From: Vibrio bivalvicida
Lineage (GTDB): Bacteria > Pseudomonadota > Gammaproteobacteria > Enterobacterales > Vibrionaceae
Direction of reading: 5' to 3'
NCBI RefSeq assembly: GCF_001399455.2
Contig: NZ_LLEI02000023.1
Span: 1-64,000, forward strand
Length of the DNA: 64,000 bases
The notes beneath the pieces were generated by a model. That model saw only the letters and a list, made by a program, of their open reading frames with translations, made no database searches and was not told the DNA's origin. Positions 31,233 through 43,653 of the stretch are shown here, in pieces. Each line of letters opens with the position of its first letter. The first letter of the stretch is position 1. A program made the translations under genes and the position numbers.

Positions 31233-32639
31233 GTGTCATCTTCGCTTTGGTTGCAATGTTTGCAACAGCTTCAAGAAGAGCTACCAGCAACTGAATTCAG
31301 TATGTGGGTTCGTCCGTTACAAGCGGAGCTCAATGACAATACACTCACTCTTTTTGCCCCGAACCGTTTTGTCTTGGACTGGGTACGTGATAAGTACCTC
31401 AACAGTATCAATCGTCTGCTGCAAGAATACTGTGGCAATGACATTCCAAGCTTGCGTTTTGAAGTGGGTAGTCGCCGAGTTGCGGCGCCAAAACCAGCAC
31501 CTAAACGTACGCCAGCGGATGTAGCCGCTGAATCTTCAGCTCCAGCGCAGCTACAAGCGAGAAAGCCGGTTCATAAAACTTGGGATGATGACGCGCAAGC
31601 TATTGCCGATATAAACCACCGCTCGAATGTTAACCCTAAGCACAAGTTTAACAACTTTGTTGAGGGTAAATCGAACCAATTAGGATTAGCGGCTGCTCGT
31701 CAGGTGTCAGATAACCCAGGCTCTGCATACAATCCACTGTTCTTATACGGTGGTACAGGTTTGGGTAAAACCCACCTTCTGCACGCGGTCGGCAATGCGA
31801 TTGTGGATAACAAGCCAAATGCGAAAGTGGTCTACATGCACTCTGAGCGTTTTGTGCAAGATATGGTGAAAGCGCTGCAAAATAACGCGATTGAAGAGTT
31901 TAAACGCTACTACCGTAGTGTCGATGCACTGCTTATCGATGATATTCAATTTTTTGCCAATAAAGAGCGTTCGCAGGAAGAGTTCTTCCATACTTTCAAT
32001 GCTCTATTAGAAGGCAACCAACAGATCATCCTGACTTCGGACCGCTATCCAAAAGAGATCAATGGTGTCGAAGATCGTTTGAAGTCTCGTTTTGGTTGGG
32101 GTCTAACGGTTGCGATCGAGCCACCAGAGCTGGAAACACGCGTCGCGATCTTGATGAAAAAAGCCGAAGATCACCAAATTCACCTTGCCGATGAAGTGGC
32201 GTTCTTTATAGCTAAGCGACTGCGTTCCAATGTTCGTGAGCTAGAAGGCGCACTAAACCGTGTTATCGCTAATGCAAACTTTACTGGTCGCCCGATTACG
32301 ATTGATTTTGTTCGCGAAGCGCTGCGCGATCTCCTTGCTCTGCAAGAAAAGTTGGTCACGATCGATAATATTCAAAAGACGGTGGCAGAATACTACAAGA
32401 TTAAAGTGGCCGATCTACTATCGAAACGTCGTTCTCGTTCGGTTGCCCGCCCTCGACAGCTTGCGATGGCACTCGCTAAAGAGCTAACTAACCACAGCTT
32501 ACCTGAAATTGGTGATGCATTTGGTGGCCGTGACCATACTACGGTTTTGCATGCTTGCCGTAAGATTGAGCAGCTACGTGAAGAGAGCCACGATATTAAA
32601 GAAGATTACTCGAACTTGATTCGTACTCTGTCTTCTTAA
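31233..32639 (+). CDS. dnaA: Chromosomal replication initiator protein DnaA
   Basis: 468 aa from GTG with a GGGGG Shine-Dalgarno; E. coli dnaA also uses GTG. It has domain I ([21 protein letters not shown] core, about 4-24), a variable linker, an AAA+ domain with Walker [11 protein letters not shown] (about 171-180) and LLIDDIQFF (about 232-240), and a C-terminal DNA-binding [18 protein letters not shown] (about 434-448). It binds the DnaA boxes in oriC about 7 kb away and in its own promoter. Confidence 0.98.
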   Translation: MSSSLWLQCLQQLQEELPATEFSMWVRPLQAELNDNTLTLFAPNRFVLDWVRDKYLNSINRLLQEYCGNDIPSLRFEVGSRRVAAPKPAPKRTPADVAAESSAPAQLQARKPVHKTWDDDAQAIADINHRSNVNPKHKFNNFVEGKSNQLGLAAARQVSDNPGSAYNPLFLYGGTGLGKTHLLHAVGNAIVDNKPNAKVVYMHSERFVQDMVKALQNNAIEEFKRYYRSVDALLIDDIQFFANKERSQEEFFHTFNALLEGNQQIILTSDRYPKEINGVEDRLKSRFGWGLTVAIEPPELETRVAILMKKAEDHQIHLADEVAFFIAKRLRSNVRELEGALNRVIANANFTGRPITIDFVREALRDLLALQEKLVTIDNIQKTVAEYYKIKVADLLSKRRSRSVARPRQLAMALAKELTNHSLPEIGDAFGGRDHTTVLHACRKIEQLREESHDIKEDYSNLIRTLSS

Positions 32640-32710
32640 TTCGCACTATTTCTTGATTCACAGTATTCTAAGCATCGAGCAACAATAACGAATTCGGATA
32701 AGAGCACCCT

Positions 32711-33811
32711 ATGAAATTTTCCATTGAGCGTAGCCATCTGCTTAAACCACTTCAGCAAGTGTCAGGAGCACTCGGCGGTCGTCCTACTTTGCCAATTCTT
32801 GGTAACCTTCTTCTTAAAGTCGAAGACAACGTACTCTCAATGACAGCCACCGATCTTGAGGTCGAGCTGATAAGCCGCGTCACCCTCGAAGGTGAGTTCG
32901 AAGCGGGCAGTATTACGGTACCTTCACGCAAGTTTTTAGATATTTGTCGTGGTCTACCCGATGACTCTGTGATTACCTTTGTTTTAGAAGGCGACCGTGT
33001 TCAAGTTCGTTCTGGCCGCAGCCGTTTCTCGCTATCGACGCTACCTGCGAATGATTTTCCGAACATTGAAGATTGGCAGAGCGAAGTAGAGGTCTCACTG
33101 ACTCAAGATGAGTTGCGTGGTTTGGTTGAGAAAACTCAGTTCTCAATGGCGAACCAAGATGTTCGTTATTACCTCAACGGTATGCTATTTGAGATTGATG
33201 GCACAACTCTACGCAGCGTTGCGACCGACGGCCACCGTATGGCGGTATCTCAAACTGAACTGGATGCTGACTTTGCGCAAAAGCAAATAATAGTGCCACG
33301 TAAAGGTGTGTTAGAGCTAGTGAAACTGCTTGATGCACCAGAGCAACCTGTTGTGTTGCAAATTGGCAGTTCTAATGTGCGTGCTGAAGTAAACAACTAT
33401 GTGTTTACTTCTAAGCTGGTGGATGGTCGATTCCCTGATTACCGCCGCGTAATGCCACAAACGACAACCAAAACACTTGAAGCGGGCTGTGATGAATTGC
33501 GCCAAGCCTTCTCGCGTGCAGCGATTTTGTCTAACGAAAAATTCCGTGGTGTGCGAGTTAATCTTGCAGATACAGACATGCGCATAACGGCCAACAACCC
33601 AGAGCAAGAAGAAGCTGAAGAGATGCTTGATGTGAACTTCGAAGGCGAGCCGATTGAGATTGGTTTCAACGTCAGCTATGTATTGGATGTGCTCAACACC
33701 CTGCGCTGCGAAAAAGTCAGAATTTCAATGTCAGATGCCAATGCCAGTGCGCTGATTGAGAACTCAGAAGACGACAGCGCAATGTATGTGGTGATGCCAA
33801 TTCGACTCTAG
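32711..33811 (+). CDS. dnaN: DNA polymerase III sliding clamp (beta subunit)
   Basis: 366 aa, the exact size of E. coli DnaN. It is three tandem clamp domains (about 1-120, 121-245, 246-366) ending in the hydrophobic MPIRL that forms the partner-binding cleft. The order dnaA-dnaN-recF-gyrB is conserved, and recF starts 1 bp after its stop. Confidence 0.98.
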   Translation: MKFSIERSHLLKPLQQVSGALGGRPTLPILGNLLLKVEDNVLSMTATDLEVELISRVTLEGEFEAGSITVPSRKFLDICRGLPDDSVITFVLEGDRVQVRSGRSRFSLSTLPANDFPNIEDWQSEVEVSLTQDELRGLVEKTQFSMANQDVRYYLNGMLFEIDGTTLRSVATDGHRMAVSQTELDADFAQKQIIVPRKGVLELVKLLDAPEQPVVLQIGSSNVRAEVNNYVFTSKLVDGRFPDYRRVMPQTTTKTLEAGCDELRQAFSRAAILSNEKFRGVRVNLADTDMRITANNPEQEEAEEMLDVNFEGEPIEIGFNVSYVLDVLNTLRCEKVRISMSDANASALIENSEDDSAMYVVMPIRL

Positions 33812-33812
33812 C

Positions 33813-34895
33813 ATGCCGCTTTCTCGTCTAGTTATTCAGCAATTTCGAAACATTAAAGCCTGTGATATTGAACTATCAGCAGGCTTTAACTTTCTTATTG
33901 GACCTAACGGCAGTGGCAAAACCAGTGTATTGGAAGCCATCTATCTGCTTGGGCATGGTCGCTCATTTAAGAGTTCTTTGACCGGAAGAGTGATTCAAAA
34001 TGAGTGCAATGAGCTGTTTGTTCATGGACGTTTTTTGAACTCGGATCAATTTGAGCTACCAATTGGCATTAATAAGCAGCGTGATGGCTCAACAGAGGTT
34101 AAAATAGGCGGTCAGTCTGGGCAAAAGCTGGCACAGCTTGCACAGGTTTTACCCTTGCAGTTAATTCACCCTGAAGGGTTTGATTTGTTGACCGATGGTC
34201 CGAAACATCGTCGCTCATTTATTGATTGGGGTGTGTTTCATACCGAGTCAGCTTTTTATGAGGCTTGGGGGCGTTTTAAGCGTCTTAACAAACAACGTAA
34301 TGCGCTATTGAAAACAGCAACCAGCTATCGAGAGCTGAGTTACTGGGATCAAGAGATGGCACGACTAGCTGAAAGCATCAGCCAGTGGCGAGCTGACTAC
34401 GTCGAGCAAATGAAGGTCAAAGCGGAGCAGATTTGCAAAGCGTTTTTACCTGAGTTCGACATCCAACTGAAGTATTATCGTGGTTGGGATAAAGACACCC
34501 CATATCAGGAAATACTAGAGAAAAATTTCGAGCGTGATCAGGCGTTGGGTTACACCTTTAGTGGGCCTAACAAAGCGGATTTACGCATCAAAGTGAATAG
34601 TACACCTGTTGAAGATGTCCTTTCACGAGGCCAGTTAAAATTGATGGTATGTGCATTGCGAGTAGCGCAAGGACAACACCTAACAGAAATGACTGGCAAG
34701 CAATGTATCTACTTAATTGATGACTTTGCATCTGAATTAGATAGCCAACGTCGTAAGCGTCTTGCTGACTGCTTAAAAGAGACGGGGGCTCAAGTTTTTG
34801 TAAGTTCTATTACTGATAGTCAAATTGCCGATATGCGTGACGAAAACGGCAAGATGTTCCATGTGGAACATGGCACAATAGAGCAAAATATATAG
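33813..34895 (+). CDS. recF: DNA replication and repair protein RecF
   Basis: 360 aa SMC-like ATPase with Walker [10 protein letters not shown] (about 30-38), the signature LSRGQLK (about 269-275, read [12 protein letters not shown]) and Walker [13 protein letters not shown] (about 303-314). It helps load RecA at gaps with RecO and RecR. It is translationally coupled to dnaN and followed 13 bp later by gyrB. Confidence 0.97.
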   Translation: MPLSRLVIQQFRNIKACDIELSAGFNFLIGPNGSGKTSVLEAIYLLGHGRSFKSSLTGRVIQNECNELFVHGRFLNSDQFELPIGINKQRDGSTEVKIGGQSGQKLAQLAQVLPLQLIHPEGFDLLTDGPKHRRSFIDWGVFHTESAFYEAWGRFKRLNKQRNALLKTATSYRELSYWDQEMARLAESISQWRADYVEQMKVKAEQICKAFLPEFDIQLKYYRGWDKDTPYQEILEKNFERDQALGYTFSGPNKADLRIKVNSTPVEDVLSRGQLKLMVCALRVAQGQHLTEMTGKQCIYLIDDFASELDSQRRKRLADCLKETGAQVFVSSITDSQIADMRDENGKMFHVEHGTIEQNI

Positions 34896-34905
34896 TGGAA
34901 GATAA

Positions 34906-37326
<2,421 letters not shown>

Positions 37327-37358
37327 ATTTCTTTAGTAATAAAGAGCTCTAAACGATT

Positions 37359-37390
37359 AAAAGCACTGTCCATTGGACGGTGCTTTTTTG
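37359..37390 (+). terminator. Rho-independent terminator after gyrB
   Basis: 13-bp stem AAAAGCACTGTCC / GGACGGTGCTTTT with one G-T pair and an ATT loop, followed by TTTTTG. It ends the dnaA-gyrB block. Confidence 0.92.
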
Positions 37391-37429
37391 TGTCAGTAGA
37401 TATTTTACTTATTTTTCAATTGGCTGGAG

Positions 37430-37492
37430 CGTCATCCTCAAGAGGGAGGAACGACCGAGTTGGGGATCTTGATAATTTTTTAATCCGATCCC
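37430..37492. repeat. Dispersed intergenic repeat, copy 1
   Basis: The text GTCATCCTCAAGAGG, GAGGAACGACCGAGT and GGGGATCT matches the reverse complement of a second element at 46366-46454. An inner dyad GGGATC (37463-37468) / GATCCC (37487-37492) closes the element, and its right arm runs into the -35 box of the ibpA heat-shock promoter. Two copies in 64 kb, both intergenic, suggest a short palindromic dispersed family. Confidence 0.6.
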
Positions 37493-37520
37493 TTGAAACT
37501 ATTTTGCTTTATCCACATAT
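37492..37520 (+). promoter_or_regulatory. Sigma32 heat-shock promoter of ibpA
   Basis: CTTGAAA (37492-37498), 14 bp, CCACATAT (37513-37520), against the sigma32 consensus CTTGAAA-N13/14-CCCCATNT. It implies a leader of about 240 nt before ibpA. Confidence 0.85.
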
Positions 37521-37679
37521 CTATTTGTGAAGAGGAAGCTGTCTTGCTCAATAGAGAAGAAACAGGCCCTCACTAACCGCTGATAAAGCATCGCTCAGGA
37601 GAGGATAGCTTTAGAAGCACACAATTGAATTTGATTCGACACTAGGTCCCAGAGTTATGAGAACCCGAGGAGTAGTGAA

Positions 37680-37768
37680 CGAGTCCCTTAGTCGGCTAGG
37701 ATCTGTACAAGATAGATCCGCGCAAACTCACGACTAAGACTATTGCTTACTATGAGGATAGCATTATG
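37680..37768 (+). promoter_or_regulatory. Structured ibpA leader with ROSE-like RNA thermometer
   Basis: A stem CTTAGTCG (37687-37694) / CGACTAAG (37731-37738) encloses an inner hairpin GGATCT (37699-37704) / AGATCC (37714-37719). Immediately after it, TTGCT (37743-37747) can fold onto the Shine-Dalgarno AGGA (37755-37758) with one bulged G, the hallmark pairing of ROSE elements in small heat-shock mRNAs. The ATG is at 37766. Melting on heat shock would free the ribosome-binding site. Confidence 0.65.
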
Positions 37769-38200
37769 AGAACTGTAGATTTCACTCCACTTTACCGCAA
37801 CGCAATTGGCTTCGATCGTCTATTTAACATGATGGAAGCAAACACTGCGAAGAACTCTTCTGGCGGTTACCCTCCATACAACATTGAGCAGCAGGACGAG
37901 AATCATTACCGTATTACAATGGCAGTGGCAGGTTTCGCTGAAGAGCAGTTAGATCTGACTCAGAAAGAGAACATGCTAATTGTTAAAGGTGAGCGTAAAA
38001 GCGAAGAAGAGAAGCAATATGTATATCAAGGTATCGCAGAACGCGATTTCGAGCGTAAATTCCAACTTGCTGACTATGTTAAAGTCGTGGGTGCAAGCAT
38101 GGAAAACGGTTTACTGCATATTGACCTAGAGCGTGAGATTCCGGAAGCAATGCAACCACGTAAAATTGCAATCAATGGCAGCAAGCTAATCGAAGGTTAA
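37766..38200 (+). CDS. ibpA: Small heat-shock protein IbpA (Hsp20 family)
   Basis: 144 aa. It has an alpha-crystallin domain from about residue 36 ([20 protein letters not shown] region) to about 126, with the typical [16 protein letters not shown]-terminal strand and loop. The start [16 protein letters not shown] is the IbpA/IbpB N-terminal pattern. It is a holdase that binds unfolded proteins. It has a sigma32 promoter and a structured leader, and appears as a single gene without an ibpB partner here. Confidence 0.96.
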   Translation: MRTVDFTPLYRNAIGFDRLFNMMEANTAKNSSGGYPPYNIEQQDENHYRITMAVAGFAEEQLDLTQKENMLIVKGERKSEEEKQYVYQGIAERDFERKFQLADYVKVVGASMENGLLHIDLEREIPEAMQPRKIAINGSKLIEG

Positions 38201-38231
38201 TGGACTATCTCAAAACTGAGAGTAAAGAGTG

Positions 38232-38258
38232 AAAGAGCGCATATTGGCGCTCTTTTTT
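38232..38258 (+). terminator. Terminator after ibpA
   Basis: Stem AAAGAGCGC / GCGCTCTTT with a 6-nt loop followed by TTTTAT. Confidence 0.9.
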
Positions 38259-38321
38259 ATTGTATTCTAATCTGTAAGACAGTACTTTTTGCATCGTAAA
38301 AAGATAAACTCGGAAAATAGA

Positions 38322-38711
38322 ATGAAAAAATTATTATTATCGGCGTTAGTTGTTGCTGTCTCTGGCTGTTCTAGTATCGTTGCCCCGCTTGCTACTGATT
38401 ACACTGCAACAAACGGTGAAAAGATCCGCATTGCTTATGCAAACCCTGAAAAATCAGCTAACTGTGAGATGAAAGGCCAGTCTGCTTACAATCCTAATTC
38501 GCAAAGTATTATGGGAATTGTCTCTTTAGGTGATAGCGAAATGGATGCCGAGCACAAAATTAACTCAACATTTGGTGAAGAAGCGGCAGCACTGGGTGCT
38601 AACTATGTAAACCGTGGCTTTGGCGGTTCTTCTACATACGGTGGTGTATATCAGCGCTCTTCTACTGTAGAAGCGACTTATTTCTTATGCGAGCAAATTC
38701 CTGCTCTATAA
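38322..38711 (+). CDS. Small lipoprotein, DUF4156-like
   Basis: 129 aa from ATG at 38322; the longer frame begins with TTG and adds a non-conserved stretch. The lipoprotein signal MKKLLLSALVVAVSGC has a VSGC lipobox (Cys16), with S at +2 predicting outer-membrane sorting. The mature part has a Cys in SANCEMKG, then GEEAAALGANYVN, which resembles the DUF4156 family core. Function unknown. It lies between ibpA and avtA and is flanked by terminators, so it is monocistronic. Confidence 0.8.
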   Translation: MKKLLLSALVVAVSGCSSIVAPLATDYTATNGEKIRIAYANPEKSANCEMKGQSAYNPNSQSIMGIVSLGDSEMDAEHKINSTFGEEAAALGANYVNRGFGGSSTYGGVYQRSSTVEATYFLCEQIPAL

Positions 38712-38719
38712 ATACAAAC

Positions 38720-38743
38720 AGCCCAAAGCTTTACCTTTGGGCT
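38720..38743. terminator. Bidirectional terminator between the lipoprotein gene and avtA
   Basis: Stem AGCCCAAAG / CTTTGGGCT with a 6-nt loop between two convergent genes. The T-run is short on both sides. Confidence 0.72.
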
Positions 38744-38761
38744 GCTTTAGTCTTGCCGTGC

Positions 38762-40012
38762 TTAATCTTGTTGATAGGCTTGCTCGACTTCCTCTGCGAT
38801 AATTGCGATACCTTTCTGCATCATTTCATCATCTTGAACATAGTTCATACGTAAGCACTGATGAGCATGTTCCCAGTCATCTTCTTGGCCAATAAAGAAG
38901 TACTCGCCAGGGACAATCAGCACTCCTCGTGCTTTTAGGCGCTGATACAGTTCCATAGTGGTGATCGGCAGCTCATCAAACCAAAGCCAAAGGAAAATAG
39001 CCCCCTCTGGTTTGTGAATACGAAAACGTGAGTCAGTAATGGCGGTTTGCAATAGTTCTACTGCTCGTTGTGATTTCTGTTTGTAGAAAGGTTTAATCAC
39101 TTCTGAGCTCAGCTTTAACAAATCCCCTTTGCCAATTATGTGGTTGGCAATCGCTGGTCCTAAACTGCCCGGAGCGAGACTGATAATGCCATTCATATTG
39201 GTCATAGCCTGAGTGATTTCTTCACTGGCAATGACAATGCCACAACGCACACCCGGCAAACCGAGTTTTGATAGGCTCATGCAAAGAATGGTGTTTTCAT
39301 TCCAGAATGGCTCAACATCTTCAAAAATAATATTTGGAAACGGTAAACCGTAAGCATTATCAATGATCAGTGGGATGTTGTTTTCGCGCGCGAGCTTATC
39401 CAATTTATGGATCTCTTCGTCGGTCAGCACGTTGCCAGTCGGGTTGGTAGGGCGGGATGCACAGATAGCGGCGACAGAGTCATCTACCTTTAGCTGCTCA
39501 AAATCGACATGGTACTTAAATAGGCCATTATCGAGCATTTCAATCTCTGGGTGGTAAGAGACAAAGATATCTTCATCTATACCGGCATCGCCATAGCCAA
39601 TGTATTCTGGTGCGAGCGGCAGTAAGATTTTTTTGTGTGAGCCATCAGGCTGCTTGCCGGCTAAAAGGTTAAATAGGTAGAAAAAGCCGCTTTGACTGCC
39701 GTTAGTCAAGCTGATGTTCTTTTCTGTGATATTCCAGCCATAAGTATCTTTGAGTAGCTTTGCTAGCGCTTTTACAAATGCATCTTTGCCTTGCGGCCCA
39801 TCGTAATTGGCCATAGCAGCAACCAACTCTCCGCTCTCTAACAGTTCTTCGCTGGTGAGTCGAAAGTAATCGAGCATGGCAGGAATAGCGGCAGGGTTTC
39901 CCCCACCGAGCATGATGGCACCCGGTGTGCGTAGACCATCATTTAAATCATCCATTAACTGGGTAATACCTGAATACTGATTGAACTTTTCACCAAATTT
40001 AGAAAACTGCAT
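38762..40012 (-). CDS. avtA: Valine--pyruvate aminotransferase AvtA
   Basis: 416 aa fold-type I PLP aminotransferase, the same size as E. coli AvtA. LTNGSQSGFFYLFNLL, ASRPTNPTGNVLTDEEI (about 185-201) and the PLP-lysine segment SLSKLGLPGVRCG (about 245-257) are intact. It interconverts valine/pyruvate and 2-ketoisovalerate/alanine, complementing IlvE encoded 11 kb away. Confidence 0.95.
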   Translation of the reverse strand: MQFSKFGEKFNQYSGITQLMDDLNDGLRTPGAIMLGGGNPAAIPAMLDYFRLTSEELLESGELVAAMANYDGPQGKDAFVKALAKLLKDTYGWNITEKNISLTNGSQSGFFYLFNLLAGKQPDGSHKKILLPLAPEYIGYGDAGIDEDIFVSYHPEIEMLDNGLFKYHVDFEQLKVDDSVAAICASRPTNPTGNVLTDEEIHKLDKLARENNIPLIIDNAYGLPFPNIIFEDVEPFWNENTILCMSLSKLGLPGVRCGIVIASEEITQAMTNMNGIISLAPGSLGPAIANHIIGKGDLLKLSSEVIKPFYKQKSQRAVELLQTAITDSRFRIHKPEGAIFLWLWFDELPITTMELYQRLKARGVLIVPGEYFFIGQEDDWEHAHQCLRMNYVQDDEMMQKGIAIIAEEVEQAYQQD

Positions 40013-40149
40013 TACTTTTTGTACCTAATTCATTGTTGTCATTGCTTTAGTCTTTAAACAGCTAGTGCGTGGCTAGCCAATAGAGTAATCCTTGAACATA
40101 CCTTAATGATAATAGGACGAAAAGCACTAAATCAGTGCATTGGTAAAGA

Positions 40150-40177
40150 AAAGCCCAACTCCGAGGAGTTGGGCTTT
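40150..40177 (-). terminator. Terminator after glyS
   Basis: 13-bp perfect stem AAAGCCCAACTCC / GGAGTTGGGCTTT with a 2-base centre, followed on the minus strand by TCTTTACC. It ends the glyQS transcript. The rest of the 210-bp gap 40013-40222 shows nothing else I can name. Confidence 0.88.
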
Positions 40178-40222
40178 AATACTCTTAACTAAAGTAAGGG
40201 CTTAAAATCATAATTTTAAGCG

Positions 40223-42289
40223 TTACTTTTGTAGTAGAGAAATATCGGCAATTTGTAGGAACAGGTTACGCAGGTTGTTTAGCAGCGTCAGGCGGTTCTT
40301 CTTCAAAGCTTCATCATCTGCCATTACCATTACGTTATCAAAGAAGGCATCTACAGGTTCACGTAGATCAGCTAGTTTGCTTAGGGCTTGTTGATAGTTG
40401 CCTGTCGCGAATACTGGCTCTAGCGCTTCAGTCATCACTTCAACACTCTCAGCTAGGGCTTTTTCTGCGTCTTCTTGCAGCAGTGCTAGATTGATCTCGT
40501 CAGCAAGCTCGCCGTCGAATTTCGCTAGGATGTTACCTACACGCTTATTTGCTGCGGCTAGGGCTTCTGCGGCTTCTAGTTCACGGAAATGCGATACCGC
40601 TTTAACGCGTTGGTCAAAGTCAGCGGGCTTGGTCGGGCGACGTGCTAGTACCGCTTGGATAACATCCACGCTGAAGCCTTCGTCTTTGTACCATGCATTG
40701 AAACGACCTAGCATGAAGTCGATAACGTCTTGCTCTACGTTGTCGTTAGTTAGCTTAGTACCAAATTGCACCTTGGCTTCACGAATAAGATCAACAAGAT
40801 CTAAGTTGTAGCTGTTCTCAACGATGATGCGTAGTACACCTAGAGATGCACGGCGAAGTGCGAATGGGTCAGAACCCTTAGGTGCTTGGCCAATACCAAA
40901 GATACCAACGATAGTATCTAGCTTATCTGCCATAGCAACTGCAGATGAGATACCAGTGCTTGGTAGTTCGTCACCTGCGAAACGAGGCATGTACTGCTCG
41001 TACAGTGCTAGGGCTACTTGTTTGTCTTCACCATCGTGAGTTGCGTAGTGCATACCCATGACACCTTGAGTATCGGTAAATTCGAATACCATAGAGGTCA
41101 TTAGGTCACATTTAGCCAGTAGGCCTGCACGAGTCGCTTTCTCTACGTCAGCATCAATCTGCTTAGCAATGTAACCAGATAGAGCGGTAATGCGGTCAGT
41201 CTTATCTTTGATTGTACCAAGTTGCTTTTGGAAGATAGCCTGCTCGAGTTCTGGCAGGCGGTCGATAAGAGGGCGCTTACGGTCAGTGTTAAAGAAGAAT
41301 TCTGCATCTGCTAGACGTGGACGTACCACCTTCTCGTTACCTTCGATGACGTGGCGAGGCTCTTTCGATTCAATGTTTGATACGAAGATGAAGTTAGGTA
41401 GTAGCTTCTTGTTTTCGTCATACACTGGGAAGTACTTCTGGTCACCTTTCATGGTGTAAACCAGTGCTTCAGAAGGAACCTTCAGAAACTCTTCTTCAAA
41501 CTTCGCAGTCAGAACAACTGGCCATTCAACTAGAGACGTTACTTCTTCCACTAGGTCGTCTTCTAGGTCCGCTGTACCACCAACCGCTGCTGCTGCTCTT
41601 TGCGAGTCAGCAAGGATGATTGCTTTACGCGCTTCGTAATCTGCCATTACTTTACCGCGTTCTTCTAGGATCGCTGGGTATTGCTCTGCAGACTCGATAG
41701 TAAACTCTTGCTCACCCATGAAGCGGTGACCACGGATAGTGCGATCTGATGCTACGCCTAAGATCTCACCTTCGATAAGGTCAGAGCCCATTAGCATAGT
41801 CAGTGTTTTAACTGGGCGAATGAACTGAGTCGTCTTGTTGCCCCAACGCATTGGTTTAGCGATCGGTAGATTAGCCAGTGCTTTTGCTGCAAGCTCAACA
41901 ACGATTTCAGACGTTGCTTGGCCTTTGACTTCTTGTTTGAACAATAGCCATTCGCCTTTGTCTGTTACTAGGCGATCAGCTTGCTCAACAGTAATGCCAT
42001 TACCACGAGCCCAGCCTTGCGCTGCTTTGGTTGCACTGCCGTCAGCATCGAATGCTACAGAAACAGCAGGACCGCGCTTCTCTACTACTTTGTCTGCTTG
42101 GCCTTCAGCTAGAGCTGAAACTTTAAGTGCTAGGCGACGAGGCGCTGCGTACCATTTAATACCTTCGTGGCTAAGGTTTGCGCCTTTTAGCTCAGCTTCG
42201 AAGTTTGCTGCGAACGCTTCCGCTAGAGTGCGAAGCTGCGTTGGTGGTAGCTCTTCAGTACCCAGTTCAATTAGAAATTCTTTAGCCAT
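40223..42289 (-). CDS. glyS: Glycine--tRNA ligase beta subunit
   Basis: 688 aa, the tRNA-binding subunit of the bacterial alpha2beta2 enzyme. It has the N-terminal [11 protein letters not shown] (about 6-16), an HD-like central domain, and a C-terminal anticodon-binding domain ([12 protein letters not shown], about 651-662). It starts 2 bp after glyQ, implying coupled translation. Confidence 0.97.
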   Translation of the reverse strand: MAKEFLIELGTEELPPTQLRTLAEAFAANFEAELKGANLSHEGIKWYAAPRRLALKVSALAEGQADKVVEKRGPAVSVAFDADGSATKAAQGWARGNGITVEQADRLVTDKGEWLLFKQEVKGQATSEIVVELAAKALANLPIAKPMRWGNKTTQFIRPVKTLTMLMGSDLIEGEILGVASDRTIRGHRFMGEQEFTIESAEQYPAILEERGKVMADYEARKAIILADSQRAAAAVGGTADLEDDLVEEVTSLVEWPVVLTAKFEEEFLKVPSEALVYTMKGDQKYFPVYDENKKLLPNFIFVSNIESKEPRHVIEGNEKVVRPRLADAEFFFNTDRKRPLIDRLPELEQAIFQKQLGTIKDKTDRITALSGYIAKQIDADVEKATRAGLLAKCDLMTSMVFEFTDTQGVMGMHYATHDGEDKQVALALYEQYMPRFAGDELPSTGISSAVAMADKLDTIVGIFGIGQAPKGSDPFALRRASLGVLRIIVENSYNLDLVDLIREAKVQFGTKLTNDNVEQDVIDFMLGRFNAWYKDEGFSVDVIQAVLARRPTKPADFDQRVKAVSHFRELEAAEALAAANKRVGNILAKFDGELADEINLALLQEDAEKALAESVEVMTEALEPVFATGNYQQALSKLADLREPVDAFFDNVMVMADDEALKKNRLTLLNNLRNLFLQIADISLLQK

Positions 42290-42291
42290 GA

Positions 42292-43212
42292 TTACTTCTC
42301 CTCGCTCTTCTTACACATAGGGAAGCCAAGAGCTTCACGTGACGCGTAGTACGCTTGTGCAACTGATTTAGTCAGGTTGCGGATACGAAGGATGTAACGT
42401 TGGCGCTCTGTAACAGAGATAGCTTTGCGCGCATCAAGAATGTTGAATGCGTGACCAGCTTTAAGAATGCGCTCGTAAGCTGGAAGCGGTAGAGGCTTCT
42501 CTAGCTCAAGGAGCTCTTTACACTCTTTCTCGCACTGGTCGAAGAAAGTGAATAGGAAATCTACGTCAGCGTGCTCGAAGTTGTAGGTTGATTGTTCCAC
42601 TTCGTTTTGGTGGAAGATATCACCATAAGTCACGTTGCTGCCGTCTGGTGCTACGTTCCATACAAGGTCGTAAACTGAGTCTACTTCTTGGATGTACATC
42701 GCTAGACGCTCGATACCGTAAGTGATCTCACCGGTTACTGGTTTACACTCAAGGCCACCGACTTGCTGGAAGTAAGTGAACTGCGTCACTTCCATGCCGT
42801 TTAGCCATACTTCCCAGCCTAGACCCCATGCGCCTAGCGTTGGGTTTTCCCAGTTGTCTTCTACGAAACGAATATCGTGTACTAGCGGGTCGATACCAAG
42901 AACTTCAAGCGAGCCTAGGTACAACTCCTGAATGTTATCTGGAGATGGCTTTAGAGCTACTTGGAACTGATAGTAGTGCTGCAGACGGTTCGGGTTTTCA
43001 CCGTAACGGCCATCAGTCGGACGACGTGAAGGTTGAACGTAAGCTGTCGACATTGGCTCTGGGCCAAGTGCACGTAGACATGTCATTGGGTGAGAGGTGC
43101 CAGCACCTACTTCCATATCTAAAGGCTGTACAATGGTACAACCGTTTTGTGCCCAGTAATCCTGCAGCGCGAGGATCATTCCCTGGAAGGTTTTGATATC
43201 GTATTTTTGCAT
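42292..43212 (-). CDS. glyQ: Glycine--tRNA ligase alpha subunit
   Basis: 306 aa catalytic subunit. It has the class II synthetase core with [16 protein letters not shown] (about 37-52), [23 protein letters not shown] (key part [13 protein letters not shown], about 64-76) and [19 protein letters not shown] (about 132-150). It forms glycyl-AMP and charges tRNA-Gly with GlyS. Confidence 0.98.
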   Translation of the reverse strand: MQKYDIKTFQGMILALQDYWAQNGCTIVQPLDMEVGAGTSHPMTCLRALGPEPMSTAYVQPSRRPTDGRYGENPNRLQHYYQFQVALKPSPDNIQELYLGSLEVLGIDPLVHDIRFVEDNWENPTLGAWGLGWEVWLNGMEVTQFTYFQQVGGLECKPVTGEITYGIERLAMYIQEVDSVYDLVWNVAPDGSNVTYGDIFHQNEVEQSTYNFEHADVDFLFTFFDQCEKECKELLELEKPLPLPAYERILKAGHAFNILDARKAISVTERQRYILRIRNLTKSVAQAYYASREALGFPMCKKSEEK

Positions 43213-43393
43213 AGTAATTCGCGCGATTCTTGTGTCTAAAATTGAGAAAAAATAACAATCAAGTATACCCAGATATTTAGCATGGGAGTAGAGCTAATCT
43301 TGATTAATTCCTAGGCAAAATTCTCCTTTAATGGAATTTTAGTGGCTTATTCGTCCAAATTTTCCTAAAAGGGAGTTATTTGCAGTTTATTGC

Positions 43394-43422
43394 TTGAGAA
43401 ACCGCATTTAGGTGGTTAGAAT
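43394..43422 (+). promoter_or_regulatory. Promoter of the manganese exporter transcript
   Basis: TTGAGA (43394-43399), 17 bp, TAGAAT (43417-43422). The predicted start near 43429 coincides with the first base of the riboswitch. The stretch 43213-43393 between glyQ and this promoter shows no gene. Confidence 0.75.
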
Positions 43423-43428
43423 TCCGCC

Positions 43429-43576
43429 GTCTTTGGGGAGTAGCTTACTTAACTATCAACACTGGGAAGTTAGGTTCGTCCGTCAACATAATTGATGCAA
43501 AATCATCATGGCGTTCGAGATGGGTATTGACCACTTTAATCACATCAATGTCGATCCATTTAGCAAGACCTTAGAC
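43429..43576 (+). promoter_or_regulatory. yybP-ykoY family manganese riboswitch
   Basis: The conserved L1 text CTTTGGGGAGTAGC (43431-43444), the second conserved loop GTCAACATAAT, the central ATGGCGTTCGAGATG, and the closing GACCTTAGAC are all present. GTCT (43429-43432) and AGAC (43573-43576) form the basal stem. Members of this class sense Mn2+ and turn on Mn exporters such as MntP and Alx. Here it precedes an MneA-like exporter gene. Confidence 0.9.
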
Positions 43577-43591
43577 AAATCATCATGAACC

Positions 43592-43640
43592 GGGGTGGGG
43601 CGTGAGGTTTGTCTTTGGTTAAAATTATAATCCCTACCCC
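43592..43640 (+). promoter_or_regulatory. Likely expression platform of the Mn riboswitch
   Basis: GGGGTGGGG (43592-43600) can pair along 9 bp (one G-U) with CCCTACCCC (43632-43640), right before the AGAAGAG ribosome-binding site of the exporter. No U-run follows, so control of translation initiation or an anti-terminator fold is more likely than a classic terminator. Confidence 0.55.
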
Positions 43641-43653
43641 AGAAGAGCATGTC

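Noticed and set aside
42325-42345. TTCACGTGA inside glyQ, resembling part of a parS site
   Set aside because: Only the central 9 bp of the 16-bp TGTTTCACGTGAAACA consensus match and it lies in a coding region; no convincing parS was seen in the window.
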